Shown here: positions 49,901 to 55,000 of the stretch, one piece after another | How positions within the stretch are numbered: the stretch's first letter is position 1 | Layout: every line of letters begins with the position of its first letter | The notes under the pieces: generated by a model | Told to the model about the DNA's origin: nothing | The model's database searches: none | What the model saw: only the letters and a program-made list of their open reading frames with translations | Origin: Branchiostoma floridae | Lineage: Eukaryota > Chordata > Leptocardii > Amphioxiformes > Branchiostomatidae | Direction: 5' to 3' | Length of the DNA stretch: 64,000 nucleotides | NCBI RefSeq assembly: GCF_000003815.2 | Contig: NC_049979.1 | Location: 35,271,273 to 35,335,272, forward strand | Program-made: the position numbers and the translations under genes

Positions 49901-51903
49901 ATGGCGAAGAATTTGTCATTCCCCTTAACCACTTCTCTGTTTATTCCAGCATGCAAAGGGGTCCACAAAATGATCTATTCATTGTGCCATAGCATCAACA
50001 TGTATATAGGGATATCATCAAAAACTAGTATTTGGCAATGCCATGAGGCATAAACCCAAAGCAAGGAGGTTAAATCAAATTGATTTTAACCTACTTGCCC
50101 TAATCATTTCTGTAGGACATCAATCTTTGGCAAAATCTCATTTATGGCAGGTAGAACAGTTAAGAGTTGGAATTTTTCAATATTTTTTTATTCATTCATC
50201 TACAGCTGCTATGGATGCCTCCAAGTCAACTCACCATAAGCACCGTCAGAGTGAGCCAGAGGACAAGTTGAAGCAGCGACAAAAGAGGTTGCTGTTTTTC
50301 CTTGGCAAGATGACTCAGTCCATAGAAGTAATAAGATGCTGCAGGGACTCACGTTTGATTGCGAATATAGGGAATACTTTGAAAAATGACATTGCTCCAT
50401 ACTTTCAAAGTAACCCTACAGATCAGAAGCAGTTGGGAGACCACCTGGCTCAAATTGGTGGTGCTGAAGCCCTGATGGAGTACAGCAGCTTCTTGTCATC
50501 ACAAGCTGGCCAGAATGATGGTGCTGATGGAAAACTGGCTTCTGAATGTTTGAGACATCTGTATGAAGTTGTCAACAAATATGCTCCTAGAAGTGTGGAG
50601 TTTAGCCTTGCTGTTGGAAGAAGTGGGCTTCTACAGATGACAATACAGAAGCTGGCCCAAAGTCAAAAGATGGAGGCATCATACGTAAGACAGGTTTCCC
50701 TGCTAGTTTTGTAGCAACAGGTGTTTTGCTTTCAGCATTATGCTTTTTACATAAAAATACATGTATCATGACTACCACTTAGAATCAGTAATATTGTTTG
50801 CTCAAAAGCATCACAATATTTTGTTGTCAGCAAGACATTGTCAAAAACATAATCTAATAGTCGAATGTCCAAATTTTTACATTATGCCAAATTTGTGGAT
50901 GTTTGAGTTGTCACATCATTAGGTACCCTAAGACTTCCAAATGAATGAAATTATGTTATTAATTGAGGCATTCTCAATATTGTACTTGAACATCCAAATA
51001 TCTGAATTGTGCATATCCCAGTGATTACTAATTCACTATCTATCTATTTAAATTATGTGTCAGGACCTGTAGCCTAACAGGCAGAATAATGAAGTTGGTG
51101 TTCCTTTTTCCATAAGGTTTGAGCAGTCAATTCATTTTTCATAATTTTTGTTTCATTCAATTTGATAAAATATGAGACACCACCCAATCACTGAAATTTC
51201 TCCTTTTAAATTTTAATTAAGCTGAGACATTCTACGAAAATAGCATCACAACCCAGAAGAGGGATAAAGACTATCATCTTTAAATATTTTACAGGAGAGA
51301 CACAACTGGATGAAGATTCTTGTTTCCTCATTGCTGATCTGTGCAAGAGTGCCTGAGAACTTGGCCTACTTCACAATTGGAGACACCAGAGCTGTAGACC
51401 TGCTGAAGAAACACCTAGGTGAAGAAGAGATGTCTCTCCGTGCCACCACCCTTCGCTGCCTGGCACACATTGTGGATGATGAAGAGTTGGATCTCATACA
51501 GTTGCAGGCAGATGATGTAGCTTTCTTCATGATTACATTTAACAAAGCTGTAGATGATGTCAAGTTAGCAGCATATGGAATTGCAGAGCTTTCAGCAACT
51601 GACATGATCAGAGATCTGCTTGCTCTTGTTCGCCAAGATGGTAACAAGAATGAGTTTGTGAAGAGGGGGGTGATGGAAGTACTGCTCAAGCTGATAGAAA
51701 GTGGTGATGACACAGACATGGAGTATTCCATGTTGTGTGTGCAGAAGTTTGCCACAATTGACAGCATTAGGGAGACTATTGTGAGTGAGACTAGAGTAGA
51801 GGAGGTGTTGAGAGCACTCCTTGTACAGGACCAGATCAATGCTGTACAGGAGGCAGCTAGAAAAACACTCATGTGTCTGGGGAATGAGCTTTCAAGCTCC
51901 TGA
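4836..51903 (+). CDS. Mind bomb REP-repeat / Cys-module / ARM-like protein, 22 exons, N-terminus missing
   Basis: I assembled 22 exons by eye from reading frame, GT-AG borders and phase. The phases chain without conflict and give about 1,227 residues ending at the TGA at 51901-51903. Residue order: REP repeats 1-2 (about 17-190), Cys module I (191-280), REP 3-4 (281-436), REP 5-6 (437-596), REP 7-8 (597-762), Cys module II (763-865), helical ARM/HEAT-like region (866-1227). The REP units match the pattern of Mind bomb ubiquitin ligases: GDLVxIxxDLExxKxLQ, HGG, LGKxGxV, DGDxxVxF, then NPAALTKV. In Mind bomb the REP region binds the tail of Notch ligands. I see no RING or ankyrin repeats here, so ligase activity cannot be claimed. 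The first exon found begins at phase 1, so at least one upstream exon exists. The gene looks intact. A scaffold or sensor role is inference. Confidence 0.8.
4991..6045. mobile_element. MITE-like element with GTGGGTACTGGTAC ends
   Basis: Left end GTGGGTACTGGTACGG near 4994 and right end CTGTACCAGTACCCAC near 6030 are inverted repeats. The right part carries the GGACCGGACCTGGACC motif. Related copies lie at about 15130-15556 and, more distantly, 20774-21214. It sits in the intron between exons a and b. No coding capacity. Confidence 0.55.
7912..7994 (+). CDS. Exon b: second half of REP repeat 1 (phase 0 to 2)
   Basis: Acceptor TTTACCCAG, donor GTAAGT. The peptide AVGEVGIATRIDSNEDKVHV followed by FFPS matches the LGKxGxVxxIDxDGDVxVxF core of a REP repeat. 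The last two bases join 13445 to make a glycine codon. Confidence 0.75.
8306..8322 (+). promoter_or_regulatory. TATA-like box of the TIR element
   Basis: GGGTATAATAAAATATAAGG lies about 75 bases before the ATG at 8389. The short derivative at 12194-12629 keeps the same segment as GGGTATAAATATAAGG, and both share the following AATAGAGAAATACGTC. Retention in the deletion derivative hints at function. Confidence 0.4.
8389..8820 (+). CDS. Exon 1 of element-borne gag-like protein, Ala/Pro/Gln-rich
   Basis: The frame opens at ATG 8389 (MSQVPQQPRAGG) and gives 144 residues of Ala, Pro, Gln and Gly, including three tandem QAAIAAPQGP units. It ends at a GTAAAA donor in phase 0, and exon 2 starts in phase 0. 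The GC-rich content differs from the AT-rich surroundings, and other frames on both strands are open only because of the simple codon mix. Low-complexity N-termini of this kind occur in gag-like proteins, but no fold is recognisable from this exon alone. Confidence 0.5.
9267..9730. repeat. Minisatellite: 15 bp then 17 bp units
   Basis: About five copies of GGTCTGTGCAACGCT are followed by about 21 near-perfect copies of GGTCTGTGTGACAAAAT, in the intron of the gag-like gene. The 17 bp unit is not a multiple of three and has no antisense stop, so all three - strand frames stay open with a 17-residue period. Those frames are artefacts. Confidence 0.9.
9840..10628 (+). CDS. Exon 2 of element-borne gag-like protein with CCHC zinc knuckle
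   Basis: Follows acceptor TGCTACAG in phase 0 and gives 262 residues to the TGA at 10626. Residues 1-100 form a charged, coiled-coil-like region (LQLVDDLIEAATREKHKKLE and following). The middle has about a dozen Phe-Pro-Met-Gln-Asn-Thr-Gln-type repeats. Near the end is CYECGSYNHLVAMC, an exact CX2CX4HX4C zinc knuckle typical of retroelement Gag proteins. The combined product is about 406 residues. It may bind nucleic acid. Whether it packages RNA, serves the DNA element or is a captured host gene cannot be told. Confidence 0.6.
   Translation, partial: ELWQLVRIQTTVDGISRGRRSVDSILQDLRRIAARPDDLFEASTTLQLVDDLIEAATREKHKKLEEFQASAEELREHRNSSRLKRAVKEVFSSEVVRKVNKRLAPIFGDDSNSDTQPSISVIQAAPVQAWPVPVQNAQFPGQNFQFPVHTQFPAQNFSMQNPQFPFQNTQFPLAMHNTLFPMQNTQYPMQNTQLPMQNTQFPMQSTMFPMQYPQVMQQPQGLVLPQPQVMSVHKSSGRSGNNRRCYECGSYNHLVAMCPRLK
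11598..11776 (+). CDS. Possible further exon in the TIR element
   Basis: Acceptor TTGTTTCAG is followed in phase 1 by about 59 codons ending at TAG 11774. The peptide includes YEFLVPEWELETPFDPERAA and HSWVNWEGKPWDD, a composition that looks protein-like rather than random. It cannot join the exon that stops at 10628, so it would need an alternative transcript. I do not recognise it. Confidence 0.3.
12194..12629. mobile_element. 436 bp deletion derivative of the 4.0 kb TIR element
   Basis: It has the same ends as 8199-12187, about 165 bases of its left end and about 90 of its right end, with unrelated or deleted middle. TTTTAC lies directly on both sides (12188-12193 and 12630-12635), a perfect six-base target duplication shared with the right edge of the large element. 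Confidence 0.75.
12884..13200. repeat. Interspersed repeat, copy 1
   Basis: Shares the order TGTCTGCCATAGGAT, ATATTCCA, CTACTTTGG, GAATACCTA, TGACCCATGACTG, GCAAACTTAGCC-like and GAGCCACAT blocks with 26049-26520. The motif TTCATACTGAGCCACATGAA recurs in copy 2. No coding. Confidence 0.6.
13445..13679 (+). CDS. Exon c: end of REP 1, linker and first half of REP 2 (phase 2 to 0)
   Basis: The exon opens with WRLSSALLRKV, equivalent to the W-x-x-NPAALTKV end of a REP unit. After a basic linker comes EGDLVKITTDLEIVKSVQ. The exon is longer than its counterparts because the segment D-L-E-I-V-K-S-V-Q-K is followed by a similar D-V-T-N-V-K-K-V-Q-K, which looks like an internal duplication of the half repeat. 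Donor GTGGGT. Confidence 0.75.
14075..14230. repeat. Short interspersed repeat, also at 34505-34600
   Basis: GGATTTTGATGATATTTGGT and the following GTAGTGGTTATGGAAA-like segment recur at 34535-34580 in the same orientation, each after a CATAACT block. Confidence 0.45.
14280..14406 (+). CDS. Exon d: second half of REP 2 (phase 0 to 1)
   Basis: Acceptor TATAACAG, donor GTAAGT. The peptide ILGKIGRVQGVGKNGDIVVR then RILKPHAVEKI is a clear REP second half. It closes double cassette I at phase 1. Confidence 0.8.
15130..15556. mobile_element. Second copy of the GGACCTGGACC MITE family
   Basis: Shares blocks with 4991-6045 in the same order: a CTGAAAAAAT segment, ATTTTGGGGCTTA, a tract ending in TATAGTCATT, GAACCATTGTTTTGAG and the GGTCCGGACCTGGACC to TACCCACCCC right end. 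It is shorter, so one copy is a deletion form. Confidence 0.5.
15791..15917 (+). CDS. Exon e: Cys module I, part A (phase 1 to 2)
   Basis: Acceptor TTTTGCAG, donor GTATGG. The peptide has the pattern C-A-x-G-x-H-x-W, then V-C-x2-C-x2-C-T-x2-G-x2-C, and ends in SPG. Exon s repeats the pattern. The paired CxxC spacing and conserved His suggest metal (zinc) binding. I do not recognise a named family. Confidence 0.75.
16308..18406. mobile_element. 2.1 kb TIR element (GGCCCCGTTCATGATGC ends)
   Basis: Left end GGCCCCGTTCATGATGCAAA continues through GAAACGGTTCTATC. The right end is its reverse complement, with about 43 bases matched. Subterminal inverted blocks (TGTGTGAAAATTCAAGCG against a TTGAATTTTCACATA copy near 18085) and many CGTCTGG/CCGGACG motifs fill the inside. 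A small frame at 17093-17329 (LEHDFTSWKSCIFLRYFVEL) has no family I recognise. It lies in the intron between exons e and f. Confidence 0.65.
18484..18626 (+). CDS. Exon f: Cys module I, part B (phase 2 to 1)
   Basis: Acceptor TGTTTTCCAG. The peptide CCGCRSKDAGCVYCRLCKSC is followed by AGDKD and a short acidic helix with the WTMNLYNQF segment. The C-x2-C-x2-C ladder ending CAG recurs in exon t. The donor GTGCAG is weak, but the phase it gives joins exon g exactly. Confidence 0.7.
19283..19401 (+). CDS. Exon g: first half of REP 3 (phase 1 to 0)
   Basis: Acceptor GTTTATTAG, donor GTACAT. Peptide ERGDEVKVTLDRDTFRKLQV then WDEDMVK matches the first half of a REP unit, including the tryptophan and DDM-like motif seen in Mind bomb repeats. 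Confidence 0.75.
20205..20278 (+). CDS. Exon h: second half of REP 3 (phase 0 to 2)
   Basis: Acceptor ACATGTAG, donor GTAAGA. Peptide IIGVPGTVTLHLGNHVLVRL then HNGEW. It is shortened and lacks the acidic D-G-D turn but keeps the G-x-x-G-x-V start and the final W. The start may be one base off, since it is placed from phase. Confidence 0.65.
20516..20672 (+). CDS. Exon i: end of REP 3, linker and first half of REP 4 (phase 2 to 0)
   Basis: Acceptor CTGTATAG, donor GTACAT. Peptide starts VPLFAGCLTKTSGG and continues IKKGDLVRVIMDEERLKQLQ, a strong REP first half. The HGG motif is replaced by GPLVGD. Confidence 0.75.
20774..21214. mobile_element. Third, diverged MITE of the GGTCCGGA family
   Basis: Ends AGTGGTGCATACC and CTACGCACCACTATA form an inverted repeat. 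The inside holds repeated GGTTCAGGT and TCTGGACCTGAAC motifs like the other two copies. Lies in the intron between exons i and j. Confidence 0.5.
22630..24506. mobile_element. TATCATATAGCC element, copy 2, nested in the hAT-like element
   Basis: Left TTATCATATAGCCAGGGG at about 22630, GGCTATATGATAATAGGG at 24311-24329, then the GTTAATGACC..GGTCATTAACCC palindrome to 24506. A Penelope-like fragment is inserted within it. Confidence 0.5.
23337..24140 (-). mobile_element. Penelope-like element 3' fragment with GIY-YIG domain
   Basis: On the - strand, 24050-23664 encodes VAPKDKTPKESRCGVVYHIT, then ETYIGETERALKTRF. This is the GIY-YIG endonuclease region of Penelope-like retroelements (C-GVVY ... 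YIGET ... R). A frameshift near 23663 leads to a second frame with AQHIHIESPGHSVSL and ARGVKEAVYIRAHRPTLNRD, the usual end of this domain. A perfect inverted repeat of about 68 bases (23337-23404 and 24073-24140) flanks it. No reverse transcriptase remains, so the fragment is dead. Confidence 0.75.
24507..25010 (-). mobile_element. 5'-truncated LINE 3' end with poly(A)
   Basis: On the - strand, CESVLHFMLYCPLYIHQRSE and FFGNLADLLGHRVNL match the CCHC-like end (C-E-x-x-x-H-F-x3-C-P) of Jockey/CR1-type LINE ORF2 proteins. A 3' tail with ATAAAG and a run of about 20 A follows. ATTAACCCTT occurs at both edges, a probable target duplication that places it at the rim of the nested element. Confidence 0.65.
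26049..26520. repeat. Interspersed repeat, copy 2
   Basis: Same orientation as 12884-13200. It also contains internal inverted blocks around TTCAATGTAACTTCGACC and its complement, so it can fold back. Confidence 0.6.
26919..27036 (+). CDS. Exon j: second half of REP 4 (phase 0 to 1)
   Basis: Acceptor GCATGTAG, donor GTAAAG. Peptide CPGKTGCVKKVLKRFVQVKF, then LQWINRAALIKVPS, matches LGKxGxV...W-x-NPAALTKV. A 6.2 kb intron filled with nested mobile elements lies before it, yet phase and frame are kept. The longer open frame overlapping at 26642-26974 is a different frame and is not coding. Confidence 0.75.
27600..27721 (+). CDS. Exon k: first half of REP 5 (phase 1 to 0)
   Basis: Acceptor GTTAACAG, donor GTGAGT. 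Peptide EEEQEVVHQLKAGDCVKVAV then HGHGGSVHPTWN, with the HGG motif kept. Confidence 0.75.
28090..28166 (+). CDS. Exon l: second half of REP 5 (phase 0 to 2)
   Basis: Poly-T tract and ACAG acceptor, donor GTTAAG. Peptide IMETAGVIKYIDIDGDAFTC then FQNGLR matches the G-x-V...DxDGDxxxxF core. Confidence 0.75.
28416..28581 (+). CDS. Exon m: end of REP 5, linker and first half of REP 6 (phase 2 to 0)
   Basis: Acceptor CAACCAG, donor GTAAGT. Peptide begins RWIINPASLEKV, the classic W-x-x-NPAxLxKV REP end, then an acidic linker and HWVKVDADKARIKQVQTAAG, then PWDDVF. Confidence 0.8.
28975..29089 (+). CDS. Exon n: second half of REP 6 (phase 0 to 1)
   Basis: Acceptor CATCCAG, donor GTAAGA. Peptide AAGKVGLVTKVNPSRKIVFI then TYSLDPVLVKRASLK, a REP second half with D-P in place of N-P. 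Confidence 0.75.
29233..29850. mobile_element. TATCATATAGCC element, copy 3, uninterrupted
   Basis: Starts ATTATCATATAGCCAGACG and ends with the GATAACGTTAATG ... GGGTCATTAACCC palindrome. It serves as the reference for the order of blocks in the interrupted copies. Confidence 0.55.
30044..30177 (+). CDS. Exon o: first half of REP 7 (phase 1 to 0)
   Basis: Acceptor TTTGGCAG, donor GTACAA. Peptide FARGDLVKISVSLDQLKSLQ then DGHGGYKVDMEK. This is one of the closest matches to the Mind bomb REP consensus in the window. Confidence 0.85.
31011..31090 (+). CDS. Exon p: second half of REP 7 (phase 0 to 2)
   Basis: Acceptor TTATACAG, donor GTAGGA. Peptide VILLGQPGSVGFIDDDGDVY then VRFRLGR, with an intact DDDGDVxVRF strand. 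Confidence 0.8.
32435..32594 (+). CDS. Exon q: end of REP 7, linker and first half of REP 8 (phase 2 to 0)
   Basis: Acceptor TAATTGCAG, donor GTACGC. Peptide RLCFNPAALTKVTNTCTEDK continues YVGDLVQIESDLERFKALQ and EEHGGYVDQMAK. NPAALTKV, GDLVQI and HGGY are all intact. Confidence 0.85.
32684..34501. mobile_element. 1.8 kb TIR element (AGCCTGGGTACCATCCGG ends)
   Basis: AGCCTGGGTACCATCCGG at 32684 pairs with CCGGATGGTACCCAAGCT at 34484-34501. The frame at 32718-32918 and the GC-rich fold at 34190-34270 lie inside, but no transposase is recognised. In the intron between exons q and r. Confidence 0.6.
34790..34925. mobile_element. Decayed right end related to the 16308-18406 element
   Basis: AACAACCTCAG, GAACTGAAACAGTTTGCA, TTGTGAAC and a GAATAGGGCCTT end follow the same order as 18238-18410. 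The left end is not seen. Confidence 0.45.
35119..35242 (+). CDS. Exon r: second half of REP 8 (phase 0 to 1)
   Basis: Acceptor ATATTACAG, donor GTTAGT. Peptide LCGKTGRVLSIADSKRVQVK then IRTFNPDLLRKM. It closes double cassette IV. Confidence 0.8.
35375..36070 (+). repeat. 163 bp tandem repeat, about 4-5 units
   Basis: CCCTGTACCCTGGTATTACA starts units at about 35537, 35701, 35864 and 36026, with a diverged unit at 35375. Each holds a GAGCTGAAATTTGACA block and an AACACTTTTGGTGTACAGT block. A (CTTT)n tract precedes it. The - strand open frames here follow the repeat and are not genes. Confidence 0.85.
37400..37577. mobile_element. Mariner-type MITE, copy 1
   Basis: Ends CAGTCAAACCTGTCTATAGT and CAGGTTTGACTG are inverted repeats flanked by TA. 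178 bases, no coding. Confidence 0.85.
37580..37757. mobile_element. Mariner-type MITE, copy 2, head to tail with copy 1
   Basis: Nearly identical 178 base copy. The two share one TA (37578-37579), with TA also on the outer edges. Both sit in the reverse transcriptase fragment. Confidence 0.85.
38595..38735. repeat. G-rich GGGGGCGAGATCGCT low-complexity tract
   Basis: Runs of 6-10 G separated by CGAGATCGCT or CGAAATCGCT units. Several G runs could form G-quadruplexes on the + strand, which is the transcribed sense of the host gene. Confidence 0.7.
39016..39157 (+). CDS. Exon s: Cys module II, part A (phase 1 to 2)
   Basis: Acceptor GCTGCAG, donor GTACAA. Peptide ICAPGKHDWSHGRCLICVVC then GECTEHGKLCHAPGR and SPG. 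It repeats the C-A-x-G-x-H-x-W ... C-x2-C-x2-C-T-x2-G-x2-C pattern of exon e, with an extra Cys. Confidence 0.8.
41467..45943. mobile_element. Foldback element of about 4.5 kb with long inverted arms
   Basis: Left end CCGGTGTTACAGAATTTTGG and right end CCAAAATTCTGTAACACCGG are perfect complements. About 340 bases of unique arm (with TGGTCACGTGACCA) are followed on each side by roughly ten tandem units of 170-210 bases containing GGCCCCCCTTCCCAGGGGAC and GACGTCAACAAGTTCC. The arms point to each other and the centre is an assembly gap. No protein frame is credible. Confidence 0.8.
43757..43856. other. 100-base assembly gap at the foldback centre
   Basis: All N. The round length suggests an unknown true size. 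Sequence on the left side worsens in match just before the gap, so the join may be wrong. Confidence 1.
46493..46659 (+). CDS. Exon t: Cys module II, part B (phase 2 to 1)
   Basis: Acceptor GACTGTAG, donor GTAAGT. Peptide FAGCGNGHAGCDDCGACIPC then AGEEKEERD and a helix containing MKLCQLIKESWEKM. It is the counterpart of exon f. The intron before it is 7.3 kb and holds the foldback element. Confidence 0.8.
47030..47720 (-). repeat. Inverted copy of the 163 bp repeat family, 3-4 units
   Basis: The reverse complement of the 35.4-36.1 kb family: GTAATACCAGGGTACAGG at about 47490, GTAAAACCAGGGTACAGG at 47325 and a third at 47205, with the same GAAGATTTGACAGGAGAAAG end as the other copy's start. 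More diverged than the first array. Confidence 0.75.
48190..48740. repeat. About 150 bp tandem repeat, 3-4 units
   Basis: TGTCAAGTTCAAACACCAGG-type blocks at 48197, 48304, 48457 and 48606, each followed by an ACCCATGTACCAAAAATC block and a GCTCGCA block. Intron between exons t and u. Confidence 0.75.
49038..49538. mobile_element. 501 bp MITE with 32 bp perfect TIRs
   Basis: GGCCATGTTGATTTGATTAT, continuing ATGGATGACATC, at 49038-49069 is repeated in inverse at 49507-49538. Poly-A/T runs fill the inside. Confidence 0.85.
49859..49913. repeat. Perfect 26 bp hairpin with 3-base loop
   Basis: AATTCTTCGCCATGGGCTGC with AATGGA forms the left arm, ATT the loop, and the exact complement the right arm. 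It lies in the last-but-one intron, about 290 bases before exon u. Confidence 0.9.
50206..50684 (+). CDS. Exon u: N-terminal half of the ARM/HEAT-like region (phase 1 to 0)
   Basis: Acceptor ATCTACAG, donor GTAAGA. The exon starts with a basic, hydrophilic linker rich in K, H and Q, followed by amphipathic helices such as LLFFLGKMTQSIEVIRCC, LGDHLAQIGGAEALMEYSSF and ASECLRHLYEVVNKYA. The helix length, Leu spacing and IGGAEAL-type turns resemble armadillo or HEAT repeats. It is the only long exon besides the last, and its phase joins both neighbours. Confidence 0.75.
51295..51903 (+). CDS. Exon v: C-terminal half of the ARM/HEAT-like region and stop
   Basis: Acceptor TTTTACAG. The 202-residue reading frame runs to TGA at 51901. 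Helical repeats include LRATTLRCLAHIVDDEEL, VKLAAYGIAELSA, NEFVKRGVMEVLLKLIESG and AVQEAARKTLMCLGNEL, all with the A-x-x-A-L spacing of armadillo repeats. The last codons and the stop lie in the first unit of a 45 bp tandem repeat that continues into the 3' untranslated region. Confidence 0.8.
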   Translation, partial: ERHNWMKILVSSLLICARVPENLAYFTIGDTRAVDLLKKHLGEEEMSLRATTLRCLAHIVDDEELDLIQLQADDVAFFMITFNKAVDDVKLAAYGIAELSATDMIRDLLALVRQDGNKNEFVKRGVMEVLLKLIESGDDTDMEYSMLCVQKFATIDSIRETIVSETRVEEVLRALLVQDQINAVQEAARKTLMCLGNELSSS

Positions 51904-52022
51904 TTGGCTCAAAGAGCAAGTTGTCACTCAATACTTTCAAGCTCCTGATTGGCTTAAATAGCAAGTTGTCATTCAATACTTTCAAGCTCCTGATTGGTTG
52001 AAATAGCAAGTTGTCACTCAAC
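51890..52022 (+). repeat. 45 bp tandem repeat over the stop codon, 3 units
   Basis: Three units of TTTCAAGCTCCTGATTGG plus AGCAAGTTGTCA. The first unit supplies the last serine codons and the TGA of the REP gene. Each unit contains CTGATTGG, the reverse of a CCAATCAG box. Confidence 0.85.
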
Positions 52023-55000
52023 ATCATCTGACATGATAGAGTGGCATTAACCAAGTAAGTTACATACATGTAGCAGAAAGGATTGGTACAATATTAGCAC
52101 AAACAATTTGCAGTTTTGTCACTGAACGATGTTGATTGCTTAGGTATTTATTACAATTATGATTGTTGTATCTTAATTCAAATTTTGTGGACAGAATTAT
52201 TTTACAGGAAAGTTATAATTGGATTTTGGATTCAACAACCTTCACAGTAGAGAATATGCTTAGCCTATTATAGTAGTGCTATTATTGCAAGTGATGATGC
52301 ATGTATAGGTCACATTAGGTGTCTAAGTTAGCTACCCCCTGTAGCATTTGTAGTTACTACAAACAATCTTAAGCAAACAGTGCTAGTGATTCAGGTTTAG
52401 TACCATTGCAATCTTACATTGTATTGGGTATATGAAATAAGATTAAGTAATACATCATGTCAGCAGCAGCAGCAGCATGTTGGATATTTTCTATGAAATA
52501 TGATAATGGATATGATGGATAAACATTGAGATGCTACCACTGTTGCTAATTGATATTCCCATAATTTGATTTTTAATTGTTGTTGGGTGAACCTTGTATA
52601 TTTTTGTTCTAAAGCCATGTACTGAGACAATGTGAGGATATAAAGTTACAAGGGTGAACGTCTTGACATAAGAATCTGTAGACATCTATAGGACTGGTAT
52701 ACATATTATGTATATAATATAATGATAGAGATAAATCTGTAATTCTATAATGCCATTTGCCATTCACAAAACTTGATACCATGCCAGTTTGGCTAAACTG
52801 CATTTATTGTCAAATACATAATCATTAACATTTGATGTCTATAGTAAGGAGGACATTCTTTGTCAATGCCTAGTATGGCCTGTTAACATAGTAAATGTTC
52901 AACAGAGCATCTTACCAGACGTCAGCTGACATAGAAAGGTTCTCTGCGATGACCTGTCTATGTTACAACTTACTCTTATAATCATTATCCAGGATAGCAT
53001 ACAGGGATTATATTAAGGATGTATGGAGAGCTAACAGTGAAAGAGAAAACCAACTAAGCAGCTTGATTTTAGAGAGTTTTGCTCCCAGGGTGATGTAAGG
53101 ATGGAAGTCACATTTTCTCTGGCTGATGAAGTTTTATTTGCAAATATCATTTTAAACAGAATGATTGTAATTGGACTTTTAATCCTTTCAATATATGTAT
53201 TGACTGCCAAAATGATTGTTAAAATTAAGAAAGAACCTGATTCACACTTGGATCCTGCAGTGCACTGTGCAATTTTGAAAATTAACAGGCCCAAAGTGCA
53301 CCCATTCTTTTTCATAGTAATAATAAAGAGGTTTTTTTTTTGACGAGCAGCCTAGTCTGCTGTAGGCTCTGCCGGCTTGGCACGACTTTGTCAACTATGT
53401 GCCGATTTCTGATAACTATCGAGTTCTGATGCTTACTGGATTCTGATGTCTTTTTAGGATGTGCTAGATATCAGAATAATGCATGTAGTTGAAAAATGTT
53501 GGCCAATATCTGCAACAAAGGTCCTGAGTTTGAAATCCTAGTGGCCCCAATATTCTGCCCTTGGGAAAGGCATTTTACACAAATTTCTTCACTCGACTCA
53601 GGTGGAAATGAGTACCTAGCTTCGGTTAGGGACGTCCTCATGGATGGGACGCAAAACAAAGTTCCTGCATATCAAGTGAGTCACATATGTGAACATGTTA
53701 AATTACCCACCACATTTACCAAAAAAGAGTAGGGGTCTATACTGGTGTGGGAGTGGATGGATCAAACTTTACAGCCTGTTCTTGTACAGCTTGTACCTGT
53801 AGACAGGCTGAAGTACAAAACTGGTTTGCATGTAATAATATGAAGGAAGAAAAGATGATTAGAAAGGACATGTCAAATTGTCAAATATCTTCTCACATAT
53901 GAATGTGTACTAAGTAGTTGTGCTCTTTCTTGTGTGTGCAGGTAACCATTTGACATCAGGTGTTTGAGGTGTAACGATACTATACATTGTTTGACTGTCT
54001 CACATAATGTTATTGTTGTAATGAACTTGTAATCATGTAAGATGTTGATTTTACTTTTGCGTCGGCTATGAGAATGACAAGTGTAATGTTAAAATTGTAA
54101 TGGAGCTAACTTTTTACAATCTGTATTTTTCACTAAACTTCAAGCCTACAGATTTTATGATTGATTTATAAATTTCGTAGATGTAGTAGGTGTTGCTGTT
54201 GTTATCATACATGATTGGAGAACTATTGAAATGTCAATTTTGGCTAGTGTTTACTGTATTAATATGTTAGAATATGTAGTTGTTCACATGAATGAAAAAG
54301 CAAACTGCAGTGAAAAATGACTTTGTGGTATGGTGAATGTTGAAGAACACTGGAATATTCCTTTTTAATAATAAGCTTGGAAGCTAGTTAAGTAGAAATA
54401 ATTCCGGACTTGAGCTTGTTTTTGTCATTAAAGTACATTTTACGATTTCCTTCAGATAGGGTTGAATGTTAACTAAAGCTTAAGAATTGGTGATATTGTT
54501 TTGATCAGAACTAATAGAAGCAGCTAGCAATCATTTTATCCAAAGCTTTGTGCTTATGCGTTGCATTTTTGCCGACATATGAAACTAGCCAGAATAGTTA
54601 GAACTGATGTACATGTATCAAGTAGAGCATGCATGAAGAATTCATTGTTCGTAAAATTAGTGCTTGTAAAACATCCGATTTAGTCATAAATCTACTTCCT
54701 GCTCTTGTGTTCTATCATATCATTTTTAAGATAGTCACCTTTGGCAAAGGCTTTGCTTAGTTTTATATGATTGAAATGTTATAGTCATAATTTTAAGCTC
54801 TTGAGATATGCCGTGCAAGTTATTGAAATATACATTGATGAATGTGATGAGTTGATAGTATTTTTTCAAATGAACTTTAAAGGTGTCATCATGACCAACA
54901 CACGTACCAATTACTTATAAAATCCGTTCAAGTCTTGTCGAGTTATACTGTCCATCCACAAACATGCTTACACTGTACATACGCGCACACATACACATGC

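Noticed and set aside
53101-53343. 80-codon frame with a hydrophobic stretch
   Set aside because: No splice or promoter support, no family, and it ends in a poly-T encoded Phe run.
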